From Patagioenas fasciata (Eukaryota > Chordata > Aves > Columbiformes > Columbidae), in contig NC_092524.1 in assembly GCF_037038585.1 (NCBI RefSeq), positions 41,736,001-41,800,000 on the forward strand: a DNA stretch of 64,000 nucleotides, in the 5' to 3' direction. Each line of letters opens with the position of its first letter. Position 1 is the first letter of the stretch. Below, piece after piece: positions 1 through 15,500 of this stretch. Under the pieces are notes generated by a model. That model was not told the origin of the DNA. It worked only from the letters and a program-made list of their open reading frames with translations, and did no database searches. Position numbers and translations under genes: made by a program.

Positions 1-3000
1 AAAAATACTCAAAATCTCAGGGACAAGAACTCTAAATGTTCTGCAGCAAAGTCAAGGTGAAAGAGCTCTGTAAAAATGTTAGCGGCCACATTTTAAAGCC
101 TCTACAAAAGGCAGCTGTCTTTATAATTCTATATTAATCATTTGACCAAAGTTTTAAAAATAACTGAACTGTATCTAACTCCCACCAATTTTAAGGACTA
201 CTGTCAAACACGCAACTTTTCGAGAAAACATACATAATGGAACATCTGCTGGACAAAATAACGACTTTCCAACAAACCGCAAATGTCTGAGCCACTGCTT
301 CATGTTTTTCCAAACTGAAGGTAGAGGTTCATCTCAAATGCTGCCTGATATATTGGATGCTATAGAAGTTTGTCTTCTAAATTATAGAAGTTTCTGCTAA
401 AATTGCAATTAGGAACAGGCTCATTAACAAATGGTCAGTAGATGGCACTATTGACCCTTCATAGTAAAATGAAATGCTGCATTTCATACCAATTACATTA
501 TAACTGAAAAACTGCAAGGCTCCTGGAAGACTAAATATTTGCATGACCTGAATGTGACTGACTGCCAATAAAATAGAATCATAATCTTTTAATTATTTGT
601 GAATGTGTTCATGTTTCATCTGTGCACTGTAAGACAGTCTACCCTAGGTGCTGTCTTTAAACTGAGATACAAAGCTTTGTTCAACATTGTAATAGGGTAG
701 TGTTCCACCAAGCTTTTTTGGTTTTGCTCAGTTCATAAGTGATGCCACTGTAACTGAAAGGCCAACCTAAATTTGTACCATTTAGAGCTGTGGCAAACAC
801 TGTTTAGGAGCAGCTGGTTCCATTTTGGAGCTACAATTTCAAAACATTAATTAAAATCCTGCTTTAATTGTTCATTAGAGAAGATGGTGATGTATCCAAT
901 CTAAAATTATACCAATGACAGGCCACTAGGAATAAGCCAAAATATTGCTGCTTGTAATGAGATCAGTTGTATCTTTTATACCACATCTAATGCTCAAATT
1001 CAATTTTACAGTAAGAAATTGATCTTATTAAATTCTAATAAACTATATATTTGCACATATATTCCTCTCTGTATTGGAGCACAAATAAGGGTAATTATTA
1101 CATATCTTAAAAATCGCTAACAAGCTACAGTGTTGGTGACCAAGTCAGCAGTGTTACTCCCCCGTACCACACAGGAGCTGAACTCTACAAGAGGCATCTT
1201 TTGAATCCTTTCAGTATTGACTTGCTATTCTTCTAAGGCTAGGTTTCCCTGAATGAAAAATTCAGGAGGAGAAACAATCCCTTAAGTTGATTTAACTGCT
1301 TGCTGCTATATAACTGTTGAATCCTACCACTCAGCTGCAAGGGTGTAAGCCAACTCCAGTTCAAAACCCATGAAGTCGAAACACAGCCACAGTTTTACAA
1401 CCTCAGCAAGTCTTATTAATTTAAGCACAGTACTACACTAACGAAGCTTGGAGTAGAGTGGCTCAGTGTACACAACAGAAGAAATCTGGCTGGGTCTGCA
1501 AAGGACCATAAAGGAATATACACTAGCTACAAACAAAAAATGCCAAATATATAACTACTTAAGGCCAAATTTAATTACAAAAAAATGATACAGAACTAGC
1601 AAAATATTTAAGGACATTGAAATAATAAACAACATATTACTAAGCGTGTTGCACACACACTTAGACATAATACCAGAAATATCAAACTATGTTGTAAGTA
1701 CTACTGTGCTTTATTTAATCTTACACAATGATGTCCTGTTTCATACCTTCTTCCTGAGAAAACATGACTGTCATCGTTGTCTGAATTAGTTTGTTTCTGA
1801 CTCCCTATAATCTGATATTTCACCACATGAAACTTTTTGACAGCATCAGGGAGTTAGCAACAAGAGGAGGTGAAAGGGAATAGGGGGAATCAGGCTCAAC
1901 AGCGAAAATTGCTGTCAACAATTTTCATATCTGAAATTCTCAGAATGGTTTCTTTTCATTAGTTGTGATTCTTCACTCAGAGCAACAATGGCAAAGAAAT
2001 AACATCTCTTCTTATGAACTCTTCATTCAGTATAACAACCAAGAAACTAACATACTATCATTCTTGGATGATTTACTGACAAGTCAGTACCTTCTTGCTT
2101 TCCTTACTCAATCCATCATATTTTCGCAATTAGATCCCCTCAAACTATGGGGCATTTGTAGCAAAAAATAACAGAAAGCTTCCTCGTTGCCTCCCACACA
2201 TTCACCAATCAGCCCCGGAGTTTCAGTTCCTGCTTTTAGCAATCTTCATGAGTATTCTGGGACTTCAGCAAGGATTTTCCTCTTGAAAAGTATGCACTGT
2301 TGGCTTGTACCCACTAGCCGCAAGAACTAAAGCAAACTGTATGTTTGTGCTGTTCTGCTTCTGTTGTATGTATGTTTACAAGCTTCTTGCCCATCAGATG
2401 ACTTTTGGAATTTCATGGTAAGTCAAATTATAAAGGCAGCTGCCTTTCAGGAGAAAACAAGACTGAGGTTTCATCAATGCCATTCATCTTCAAATTCTGC
2501 ATTCTGTTACGGGATGTCTTCACACTTCAGCTGTAATTAACTGCCTCTGATTTATCTCAATAAGTAGGCAATCGTCACAGCCTCATGGTGTGCATTTGCA
2601 GCAAGTCTCTCTGTGCAGCACACAGAGAGTTTATTATTGCCAAAACAATCAAAATGTTTTCCTTCAACTTCAGAAAGTTCTTTCTAGCCCAGACACTCGG
2701 GTCTGCAATGACAGCACATTATCCCTTTGATATGTTCAATGTTCTTTTAAGGAGAAGTACACACGCACCAACACTTTGCATACTTTTCATCTGCCTCGAA
2801 TCCAGAGTGACTTGCACATTACCTGTTTGATATAACAACGTAGCTTTTAGTTTTACTGTGGTTGGAAACCACGAGTTACTTTCCACTTCAAGGACAGGGT
2901 TGAATGAAGAAATAGATCCTTTCTGTCTATGACTTCACTAAAAGACACACAATGTTCTGATACGGCTTTCTGTATGAACATATGCTGTTTTCTGGAGCAC

Positions 3001-3459
3001 CTTTACACTGGACACTTCACACAGAGGTACATAGCCATCCTCACCAAAACATCAACATTTATTATGAAACCAACTAATCAAAGTTATTTCTGTACTAGTC
3101 ACTTACTCATAGTACTAATTCATCATAATGCAAAACGTACTTACTCCGGGACAACTAACTTAAAAATGTCCTTACATGCCACTAAATTTTGCTACAAAAC
3201 TATAAGTTTACTCTTGCGGGAATGTTCTCCTCAAATCAAAATAAACAAATTAAGGTTGCCTATTTTGTGGTCTGATCCTCAAGTTGTTTACACTTGAATT
3301 TATCAGAAAACATAGTGCAAAGATGACAAACCATAAGGACAGTTTACATGAAGTAACATAGAATCATCTAGAAAAGACAGTTCACATAGTGTGATGGAAT
3401 TGCTGTTACTCTATAAATTCTTCTAGGTCAGATAAAAGCCGAACAGTCTGTATACCTAC
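1..3459 (-). other. STRN3: STRN3 intron 2 (partial)
   Basis: AT-rich intronic sequence. I searched both strands for the next striatin exon (a Lys/Tyr-rich continuation of the coiled coil) and found none. The short ORFs have no recognisable domain and no plausible splice context. I see no RNA gene and no clear transposon. Confidence 0.7.
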
Positions 3460-3563
3460 CTTTCTTGTTTTAATGCATATTCTAACATTTTTATTCTTCT
3501 CACTAAATCTTTCTTCAAATTTTCTTGGCCCTTTCTTTCCCCTTGTAAAAATGCTATCCGAGC
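3460..3563 (-). CDS. STRN3: STRN3 coding exon 2 (coiled coil)
   Basis: The acceptor is TTTTCAG|GCTCGG at 3563 and the donor is GAAAG|GTAGGT after 3460. The 104 nt encode ARIAFLQGERKGQENLKK and on through RIKMLEYALKQE, plus two bases of an Arg codon (phase 2). The heptad-like charged pattern continues the coiled coil of exon 1. Exon 3 is not found in 1-3459. Confidence 0.95.
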
Positions 3564-6500
3564 CTGAAAATACACACACACAAAAGAAATATGAGATTTT
3601 ATTCCATTCTGATCCCAAATCAAAGCAACAAAGTCTGTCTTAAAAAAAAAGGTACACAAAACTGCAAAACTGTTTAGCATTGATCACTTCAGTCAGTCAT
3701 TAACAACAAAAATAATTCTGCCCTACAGACTGAGTATTCTTTTCTGTTCATAAATGCTGGGGTTTTTGCCTTGAAATAAACATATTGAAGTTAGTGTAGT
3801 AACTCTAAAAGAAGGCACAAACAGTACTCATATTAAACATTTTAATACATGCAAACAGTTTTGTCCATGTGGCATTGTTAGCATAAATTCTCTTACACAT
3901 TTTCTTCCAAACCCGAAGCCATATTAAAACAGGCACACGGCATACTTTTAAGCAATTTAGTTTTTAATGTGAGTATACTGACCAGATTAAGAAATGGTTA
4001 CATGAATTCAAAATCGGAATTTACAATTCTGTTATACAGGAAACAACTATAGTTATGGATTCACATTTTACTTACTACTGAAAACATATGAAGGTTAGAA
4101 TATCAAGGGAGAACTGGTTATAGTGTGCTGTTCTATATGGCAAAAAATACTGGTGTGGGTTTTTTGTTTTGGTTTTTTGTGTGTTTTTTTGTGTGTGTGT
4201 TTTATTTTTTTTTTTAAGCATCAATCATATTACCCACCTATACTTACACAGAAGCAATGAAGCTTCCTACTCACCTGTTAACCTAGTGGATAGCTTATAT
4301 GTCCTACCGAATTTATTGTTATCTCAACTAGCACAAAAGGTCGTGTGGAAAACTCCAGAGCAGTTGAAAAATAAAGGTAGTAAGTTTGAGAAAAAAGTAG
4401 TTACTTCACTACAAAGTGAAAGGGCTCATATTTTGCCTTTTGCAAATCAAAATCCTAGGCAAGACAAGGGAATTTTCAGATGTGAATACAAAATTTAAAC
4501 AGCTAATGATATTACTGGATTGGTCATCATTACAGGAAACCACAAACTCTTTGTCATCATTATGACTTCAAACTGACTGAAGTCATAGGGTAGCTAACTC
4601 AAGGCAAGAGTCAATATAAAATTTTCTTGGAAGAGAGATTTACAATAATAAAATAAGGACTGTAGAGACCACATAGCTCTACAGAGGTTAAGATCAACAC
4701 CACAATTTCATTATTAAAGGAGGCACAATTAAAAAAACAAAAGGGGGGAGCGGGGGCAGAACTGTAATTGGCACCTAACTTATCCCTGGAGATTTTTTGA
4801 AGTGAGTGGTTGTACATTTCACCATTCTCAGTGGTTAGAGCCAGAAACTGTCTAACCAGGAGGACAACATGCTTGTGTTGCTCCCATCTCAAGACTAAGT
4901 GATATCATCATATAAAACTACACACATCAGCCCTGATTATAGTCCCTCCAGCTTTCTGCTCAATGCTAAACCAAATTAAAATATGTTCTTTTTATCTTGC
5001 ATTACCTAATTATTTAATCAATTAAAATTTAAAATCCTAGTGAGAACAAGGCAGTTATGAGTACTTCAGTTTAAAGTCCATCATGAAAGCACTCTCAACA
5101 AAACACCACAACGTGGTGAGAAAAAGTAACGTACCAAACAGCGCATGGTAATAGAGAAGAAAAAAAAAATACAACCTTTATAATCATTGCACAGGTATTT
5201 CATGATAAAAGGTAGAGACCAAGATCCAGAATCAGCTGTTTTAAACAGTGGGCTCCCAATGGAAGGAAAGAGAGGCAGCTGAGCAACTCAACTGCAATTA
5301 TGCTACTCGGGATTCTAAAAAAAATACTATCAAACTTACTCTAATCCAACAGAAATTTAGCAGCCTTCTGAAGAAAACTTCAAGTATACATAAATTGCAC
5401 TGTTCTGGTATCTAAGGCAGCAAATGACCAGACAATTTCACAAGCCCAACTTGTTATCCCAGTTTTCACTAGTCAACAAAAAGTAAACAGTGTCCTTACA
5501 CAAATTAAAAAATTACACACAAAAATAGTTACAAAAGTAGTGGTTTGGTGTTGTCATTTTTTGGTTGGTTGGTTTCGGATTTTGTTGTTGTTGTTGCTAA
5601 GTAAGGTTATCAAATCTCTTATGCTTTTTGACTGGAATGCAGTTCTCAACTCTTTCCAAAACTCAGGTCTTCTGTGACAATCTTCACTCCTTCTACTAGT
5701 CTTGTTTCTTTGGCCTGGACCGTTTTACAACTCTTTGACCAATCTTAGTTGCCAGATACAACTGCTGGGCCTTATTTCATCCTCAGTTTGCTAATAATGA
5801 AGAGAAAAATAATACAGCTGCAATCATGCACAGAGGGAGGCATCTGCCTCCTAGATGCTCACATCTGAACTATATGCGCCTTCTGGAAATACTTCTGAAG
5901 TCCTTGGCCAAGCAGAATCAAACCTCCATATTTACTAGGTATTCCCTAGTTCTCATACTTTCAACCAGAGAAATTAATGAGCTAAGTGATCTTGAGACTT
6001 AATATAATACAGTAATAATGTTATAAAAATAAAAACAAAGAAAACCCAAAAATCCACGCTACAAAAAAAGGCCTCAAAAATCTTTATATGCAACAGTATT
6101 TATACACAACCTTCACATGGTCCAAAAGGTTGAATAGGAAGTTTGCCACACACAAAAGCATGCACTTTGTAGTTGGGTTTTTGACATTTTTGTCAATACC
6201 AGCAAACTTCTTTTAGCATCACTTTCTGTAATTGCTTCTATACGTATTTGACTGATTTTAGGGATTTTTTTCCCTCCATTGTAACAGTCACATGGCTGAA
6301 ATGTAACAGATGTTATCTATGCAAAAGTTAAGAGCTTTATGTTTAGAAATATGGTAAATCAATTCAGACTTTGGGAACACTTAGTCGTCAAGACCCTCAA
6401 TACAAAATCAAGAACAAGATCACTGCAGATATGCTGAATAAATTACATGAACTGACTTGCTTTCTCACATTTTGAACTGAGAAATTAGGTGTGTCAAAAC

Positions 6501-9500
6501 TATCACTTGACTTGTTTCATGACTATGAGCCCTAAAAATTAACACACAATTTCCAACACTGACGTTTTTAAAGTTCGATAAAAACAGGTAAAGCAAACAC
6601 ATCAGTCTCCCTCGGGGCTGTTGTACTAGCTTAGGTTCTGTACACAAAGCCTTAAGAAATGCTCTATACATAATACAACTTTCTCAATCTTTAGATACTC
6701 TTTTCCTTTGAAACAATTCTTGGGATAGCTAGATTTGATATGATTTACAACTAAACCGATGATTAAAGACTTACTGGCACTAAAATTGGGAAACAAAATG
6801 GCACAGAACAACCTTCCCTCCCTCTCAGTTACAACAGAATTCTTTCCATTGTCTTAAACCAATTTGTAAGCCTCCAGGCTGATACTAAGAGGAGCAATCC
6901 TCCTCCTTCTATTTCTGTTCCCTCTGCTGTGCTGACTTAGCTGCTTTGCTGCCACACATTAAAACTACTGAGGAAATAGTTACATTTATTTTTTTTCTCA
7001 GTTCTGAATTACATCAGTTTCCTGATCCTACTCTGTATAGTCATGGGAGTACTTAGGCTGGCACAAGGGATACAAACAGGATACTGAAGTAACAGCTCCC
7101 TTCAGTGACAACATGGTCTTAGATCAGCCTAAATCGACCATGATATCACAATCTGCATGTCCAGAACACAAGAGTTGCAAAAACAAGAGTAGAGAGACTA
7201 AGAAAGTCAAATACAAGACAAGTCTTAACTATTTTGAATTATAGATTCAATCAAAGTGTATTTTTAAAAGTGCATTAGCCAGACCATTTCTTAAGGGGGA
7301 GAAATCATGTTCTTTTACAGAACATGTATAAAACACTAGTCCTGTAAGCAAAAATATGGTCTCCCATTGCTTTTAAAAATATCCCCTTGAATTGTGTACA
7401 GATTCTGTTAGAATATTTTTCCCCACAGACATGGCTAGGCTTCAGATTCTTCAAACAAGCTCAACGAGAAGCTTCTACCAGTCTGTGCATTTTCATATTT
7501 ACAGTATTTTCACAGACCTCTGAGATCCACTATCTTTCTTTCTAGAAAATTCAGTGACATTTGATAACTCTGAGCTCTCTCTACACCTCGGCCCTCAGCT
7601 GTAAGAGTACTACCACATGAACTTGCCCAGTTTTATTACAAAAGTGAATTCAGGGACCTCTGAGAAACAGTTAGAATGACAGATACTTTGTATTTGTGCA
7701 AGGATGCATGAAATAATGCCTGAAACTAGGCAAGACAGAAAACAAGGATAAAAAGAATTACTGAACAGCTACTTGAATAGCATGGATCTCAAGGAAAAAA
7801 AAAATTGTCTGAGGTTGAAAAAACTACTGAATGCACATATAGAAGGGGATTGATAAAAATTTCAACATCTAATATTACAGACTTTGTAAACTTAATATTG
7901 TTTTAACAGCATGCTGCATTTCAGATATACATGCACTACATTTGTAGTTGGAAGGGTTTTTATCTTTTAAATAGGAAGTGTGACCATGTACAAGCCAGGC
8001 AACAGTCTTTCACCCAAACTCCAAGATCTCAAATAAGAAACTGAAGTTTTTCTTGAATGGTAAGAATTAGTAAATCTCTGATTACACTGATACTCCACAT
8101 CCCTAGAATGCAATTACACTGCTTAATCAAAGTGTAACAGATTTTAAAAGTAGTTGACTAGAGAACTTCAACATAACTTTAAATTATTAAAAATACTGCA
8201 CTTCACATAGAAATTGATAAATCAAAATTAAAAAGAAAAACTGTATTCTGAGAAGAAAATAAGGATTTTTTGTCCTTTTTAAAAAAAGCTTGAAAGAAGG
8301 GTCCTAAAACTTAAGAATTGTTGCTCTGCATTTCATGCAGTACTACCCATGATAGCAGCATTCATATTAAAAACTGCATTTTATTGCTTGAACTACACAG
8401 AAAATAAAATCTTCACATTGAGCAAACATATTTCTCTTAGCCATTGAGGACAAAGGAGGGAAGCTATTGCAACATTTTGGGCAGGTAAAATTGAATATGC
8501 AACCTAAAGGCTATACAATAACTATACATAGGATTTTATAGGCCTATTTTATTAATAAATCCTGGTATGTAGTATTTGAAATATTCATCCAACTTCTCAA
8601 ACATATCGAAGTGGAAAAGCATGAAACCTGACTGGTAAAGCATGTAAGACTGATTAAAGGACTTATCTTAGGCTGTTGATACACTAAAACTTTCCAATAC
8701 AATCAAACTATCAAATTCTAATGGATTTACCAATACGGGAACACATTGAGTATACTTCCTTTCCATTTCAGTTGCAAATACTGTTAACTCTCAGACTCTG
8801 GAAGTGTATTTCAAAACAATTCAACTCCATATAAAGCAACGCTAGTTGCAATGCAACGCTTGTGTTTTGTTTTTCTAAAGTCCGTTCAGACTTCTAGAAG
8901 GAAGGAAGGAAAGGCTGCAGTATTTCTGAAAGAAAGGGAATACACTGAAGTAGTTGGAATATACATACCCAGTGCACACGTGTTTGCTTATCCTACCAGG
9001 GCATGTCACAAAACTCAAAACAATAGTAAGATCATATATTTTTTAAACATTTTGTTTTAATCACAAGATTACTGTCACACAAGAAGACTAACCTAATCTT
9101 CATTTTTAGACATTTATTATGGCAAAGATGAAGCAGAACACTATTGTTGTAAACTAAAAAATACTGGGGAGGTGGAAGATTTGACTCATAACAGGAATTT
9201 AAGAGGGGACACACCTGTAGAGCCACTAATGTTCTAGTTCCTGTTCACAGAAGGGAAACTGAACATAAGAGGAGAAGCCATCAGTTTTCAACATACAGTC
9301 TGAAACCTCATCTCATTGAGGACATCTAAACCATCATACATGTAAAAGTACTACGCATTTAGAAGAGTTTTATGTAACCTTATAGACCTGATTAGATCTA
9401 CACATTTATTACATTTCATCCCTAAACTGTCAGCTCAGGACTGAAGATATCTTGACTGCTTAACATACAATACTTATAAAATAAAAATAAAAATCAATCT

Positions 9501-12500
9501 TCATTTTGCCAATTAATGTCTCAAGCAAGATTCTCCCTCTAGTACACTGTGCAGTGAGACACGTGTCACTGGTCATATGAGGATCATACACATTTCAAAG
9601 ATACACCACTTCTGAAGATTCTGTAGAATTAAAACAAAAAAAATCAGAAGACTTAAATTTGAAACACCAACTTTCATATGTCAACCTTCACATCATAAAA
9701 TAAGATGTGGAAAAAAAAGATTTTGATAACTAGTTAAGACTAGTGAACATCTGAACAACATTTGCAACTAAGGAAGATAATTTCCTGCACAATCTTATGA
9801 ATAGTCAGTTAAATATCAGATCAGTAACTACTGCACTTAAAGGAGCAATGGTATTGTCTCCTGAAGGTTCCCTTTTTATAGGTCTTACCCATTTGAGCTG
9901 AAAATTATTTCTTGCTCAACTGATACTTTTCCAAAGACTCATCTGATCACTTTCTGACCACTTTTCAAAAGCAATTCCCAACCATTAGAAAAGTGACATC
10001 CCTGAGCAACTGTCCCACAAGAATGGCAGACACAAGAAACCCGGCTGGGCTGGCTCTAAGGAGGAACCAGGCAAACTAATGACACAACTGACAGACCCAA
10101 GAGAATTTACTCATTCATAAGTCACCATCAGCCCTGCAATGGGTATGGCAAAGACCAAGCCTGCAAAACTCTCTCTTTCTCTGAATCTGTCCTTCCTCTT
10201 TTCCACTATCACCATATCACCCCCAGCCATTCAAATTCAAAAGTTTGCTTCTTTTCACTCCAGGGCCAAGTGCTGTTGAGTTTTCTCAGTTTCTTTGAAC
10301 AACTTAAAAAAATTCAGCCTTAAATTTCCTCATCTTGTACACTAGAGTCAAATTTCTAAGCCACAACAAACTCAGTATAAGATTATGTTCATTCTGTCAC
10401 TGTTCCTTACTAGAATTTTTTTATAGAATCCTTTTTTCTTGTGCTATAATTTTTATAGCCACTGTCCTAAACAATACAGTATTTGGGAATACTAGATCAA
10501 CAAAACTCATACAACTTGCGGATGTGTTTTTAAAGACTAACACCCTCTAAATTTCATAATCTGGAAACTAAGTAAACCCATTGTCCATAGACCTCTATCC
10601 AGTACATAGAAGTCAGCAGCAGAAAAAAAAAAAAAAGGCAATTGAGACTACAAGTTCAAAAAAAGAAGCCACTAAAAACAAAGGACTCAAACTCTGCTAC
10701 AAAGAGCACTCTCCTCAAAGACTAAGACACACATCTAAGAACTGGAAACTAAATAAAACAATTTTTTTTTTAATTACAGATATAAGTCTCTTAGAAGTTT
10801 ATAATTCATTGACCATTCCTGTACTTGAGTGCTCCTTATGCAACAACAGGCTTCTTAAATTTTGTTTCAGGTAAAAACTTAAAAATATTGAGCACAGTTT
10901 AATTTATAAAAAAGTTTTTCTTCTCAATTTCAGTCCCAGAGGCAATCCAGAAAATTAAGTTCCTGCCTACAAATTTTCAAAGGAACGGTCGTCTTTCTGG
11001 AAGGAGATTCTATTCTGTAAGATTGAATGATTGCCGAAAAAATCATAGTCTTTCCATTCAAACATCAAATCAAATGTCATCACTCAGGACAATAGCCAAG
11101 TAAAACATAAGCAGCAATTTCTTACTACTTTTAAATGCTTACTACTCTATGAAGAGTCTGGATAATTTGAACTGCGTTCCTTTAGCAGGTTGAATGATCT
11201 ATGAAACATGTTTGAATACAAGTTCCCAAAACTCTGAGACAGTCATGTTTCTAATAATAATTTAAGAAAGCTCTCCAAACAAAAGTAAATTAAACTAAGT
11301 TCTCTTTACAATTAGGATTGTTTGAAAACATAAGTATCCTTCCTCAAGAAAGTATGTACTTTCTAACGATCAAGTAATGTAAAATAAAACAAAGAATCCC
11401 ACATCTATGGGGCTTTAAATAGTTTCACATCAGATTTTCCAATATAAAATAAGAGTATTAGTGTTCTGTGTCTTTTACAGAAAAAAGTTAATACAGGATG
11501 TTAAATAGTTTTACATATCAACATATGGCCACCTTCAATGCGACTACAGAAAACTGCAAGAACCCGAATTATGTAGTTTAATCTGCCAATATATGGTTTG
11601 GTTAATGCCGAAATTCAACAAAATTTATCCTACATTCATCTCCAGTCAGTACTACTTTATCAAACCACCTAGCAGGTCTCTGCCACAATATTCACAACAG
11701 CACAAACATCAAAGTTAGCTTTTGTTCATGTCCAAAATGGACTGCTGCTGAAAGCCTCTCACATACATTACCAAATGAAGCAAGAGGAACCACATCACGA
11801 ACACCACCACCACAAAGCTCCCAAATTTCTTTATCATTCAACACAGGAGAGCTTGAGAGTATCTACCTAAACAATCAAGTTTCCTTAACATGTCTTCCAC
11901 AGGCCTGATACATTTGCTGTCTCAATAGGTTTTATAAAGTCACACAATCTTTCATGAAATATTGGGAATAAATAGAGGACATAATAAACACCCTGTGTTT
12001 TTGCAGACCCAATGTTACATTCTTCCTTTGCCACATACAACATTTTTTTCACAGATGAAAAGAAATTCTTGTTACACTACAGTTTGGAAAGAAATTATTG
12101 AAGTTTTGCATTTTTAAAATCAATTAAGTCATGGCACTTTACAAATGTCTGCGCTGGAAAAAACCCATAACACAATTGCAACATCATTGTCAAAAGCTGA
12201 ACTCTTGCCAAAAATACCAGCTATCAACCGTTAAGTGCTCCCTTACTCGATTAACAAGACTATATACAGAATTTACTATGTGAACTTTCTATTTTGGAAC
12301 ATTTCGTACATTATTCTGGCATGAAATGCTTAAGGGAAGCAAAGCTTGTGAGCAGTATCTTCTTTTTGGACAAATTAATGAAAGCAGACACAGACAAGCT
12401 TGTGGATAAGCTAGAGTCCCATCACCAGGTTTGATAAGCAACAGTAAAATACACCGCAACCACAGATTAGATTGTGTTTTAACCACTTAGGAAACATTCT

Positions 12501-15500
12501 TGATCATCACAGGTATGACACCACAGTAACGCAAGCATTCTGAAGACATTTAGCCTCTAAAGTACTTCTCTGTCCAGATCCAAGATCTCATATATATTTA
12601 CCCATACCACAATAATCTGAGATTCAAAATAAACTCTTGAACATGCTTGTGTCTTCCCAATATATTACTGAAATACAGACATAAGAGCGCTATAGACAGG
12701 TCTGCAATTTACATGTGGTGCTACGTAATGGTTTTAGCTTACAGCACAAATTGATTGCAAAATGCAGACTAAAGTGCAGTGCAACCAGAACAATTTTAAG
12801 AGAACTTCCTAAAGAAAGGTCAGGATTATTTTGCAACTGGGAGTCCTAGAATTTACACTACAGGGTTCTTGAACATTTTCTTTTAATTTTAATTTTTCAA
12901 CAACAGCTTCTAGCTCTGGACAGACATATGCAACAAACCACCAACAAGCTGCTAAACTACTGCATTTTGATACTGGCTATCAGTAATCTAATTAGGTCTC
13001 TACTTCAGTTAATAGATGAAAAGGTCATTGTCTTTCTTAGCAGAAACCAGCTATATTGAGTACACTTCACCTATTACAGTACAGATATCCCTGGCTTCCT
13101 TTTCATTTAAGACAGCCATTCAATACTGTGAATACACTAGATTAATCTACAGTACTCTCATGATCAAATTCCTGCTTACTACTGCAGTTTTCTCTGTAAT
13201 TGGATTGGAATGCACAAAGCCAAGAGTGATACTGAAAAGAAGCAAACTATGCATTTGTGTGGCTGTATGCACTTATATACTCACACATATTTTACAGGAA
13301 TTTGATTTGGAGAATATGCTTTTTCTATCCAAAGCAGGCAATACACAGCACTTTTTATTTGAATTCATAAAATTAAGAGATACATGTGTGACTTGAAGTC
13401 AAGGTGCTCAAGACCTAGTTTAACAGAAAAGCAGTGCAGTTAACTAATAATACACCTATAAATTCTCTGTCTTCCAAGAGGAAAACAATAGTCCTCTAGC
13501 TTCTCTAACAGGATAACTGGAGCAGGGGAATCTTAGAAAGCATGTTTTTGAACTAATAATGATGCAAGTAAGAATTATTTAAAAGACAATAAGATCAATT
13601 AAAGCAGTCTGACATTTAGAAAGACCATATTTCAATCGGTTACCTTCGCATTGAATCAAATGTTTGACCTGAAATTTAAAAAAAACCAGCCACACCACAA
13701 AACACCCCACACAACAAAACAGAAAGAAAAAAATCACCTAGTTCCCTAAGCAGCTTAATTCCAAGGGTCCAATTCTTCACTTAAGCATGATGCCTTAAGA
13801 AAAAGCATGGAAAAAAAAAAAACACCCAAACAGGTAAACTCAACAGCAGTAGAGTAGACTACAGAGTAATAAATGGTTTATTTTTGATCCCTTTATATTC
13901 TGTATCTTCATGTAGAAAGGTTTCATAATTTTTCATTGTACAAAAATTATTTCAGTATGTTTTACACTTGTTGCCCGATTATTTCTTCGGCTGTTGTACA
14001 CACACACAAAAAGCAGTTACCCAACTTTGTACGTATCTCTGTCACACTATATATAGCCCCCTCATTGGGATATTTTTTTTCTTTAAGGTAAAATTCCAGT
14101 TTGCTGTGTCAAAGTCCTTAAACTAAATAGTTTTCTTCTTTAAATTAAAAAGCATCTCAATACATATAAAACCCGCAGAGGCACCTAATAAGGAAATCTC
14201 TCAGACTTCTTTTTGATTAAACTGAATTATAAATGGATCACTCTTTCCCTCAAATTGTTCTTATTTCAAATTTTCAGCATTCTTTTCAAAATTACCACTG
14301 AAGAATGGGACATTATATTGCGATATTGACCTTGCCAGTTCTGCACGGATCACAAGACAGAAATTGCTTCCCGATTTCTATATTTATAGCTCCTACTTGT
14401 AAGGCTACAGACCATTCAGGGGTTTTATGATTTTATTTTAGCAGGAAACTCACAGCAGTCCTGGAGGAAAGCAACTCAGCATGTTTGTTTCAGCACAAGT
14501 TCATCCTCAGATGCAGTTTCTCATTTTGCCACTATCATCTGTATTTTCTACATTTCTCCTAAATGCATGAACTTTGCAAGTAACATCTTTTAAAAATCAG
14601 AATATAGTTACCCGCGTCAGCCCATTTCTATCTAAAAAGATGCATGTACAGTCTTCAGAACTGGTGGGCATTTTTTGGAACTCATCTAAGCTAGTGAAAA
14701 GTGTTTTCTTTCCAAGAAAGTCACCAATACAGCCAGTAAGACTAATTACACACTGACAGTAGCACCAAAACATAGTATTTCAATTCGGTAAGATTAAAAA
14801 TATCTTTACTGCCAGCATCACAATACCAGCGCATCATTCCATTAAGATGAAGTTACACTGTTAAGTTATACAGCTAATAATGAAGTGTCACAGTTAAAGC
14901 TTCATTAGACACTCAATATTAAACAGAACTAAAAATATTAAGCTCATTCTCTTTATTACTAGCAGCTGTAGTACAAGACCACAGAAATAAGAGTGAAGTT
15001 GTACACTTTGTAGTGTGGCATCTCCTTACAATCACTATAGAGTGGAAAGGGAAGGAAAAATTGCAGCATGGCAAACATCCTCAAGAACGTATACTTCCTT
15101 TCCAAAACTAGGAACATCTATTTATTATTTTGGAATACAGAAGGAGGAAGTATAACCCGCAGCAGACTGTGAACACAGTGACCTGAACTGACCTACACTG
15201 TTTCAGTGATGAACACTCATGTCAATGTCCATCAGCTGCCAGGTCAGTAACACACATTCCCAAGTAACAGACAGAAGACAGCAAAAACTATTGAAGTGTT
15301 AGAACTAGAATACAAGAAGCCATCTAGATATACATAAAAGAATACAGTATTACAGAGCTTAAAGAGCTCTGCATCATTAAGGCAATGTTGACAATAATAA
15401 AATCAAATACAATCAAGCTCATAGAAATAAAAGTTAGGAAAAACAAAAGAGTAAGACAGTTAAGATGCAAGTGTATAATATAAAGCATTTTAAGGGAGGC

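Noticed and set aside
3355..3385. Sequence resembling the CR1 terminal motif (CATAGAATCATCTAG)
   Set aside because: Too short, with no flanking CR1 body.
13016..13396. A 126-codon plus-strand ORF in STRN3 intron 1
   Set aside because: No domain, signal peptide or codon pattern stands out, there are no credible splice sites, and the composition matches the flanking intron.
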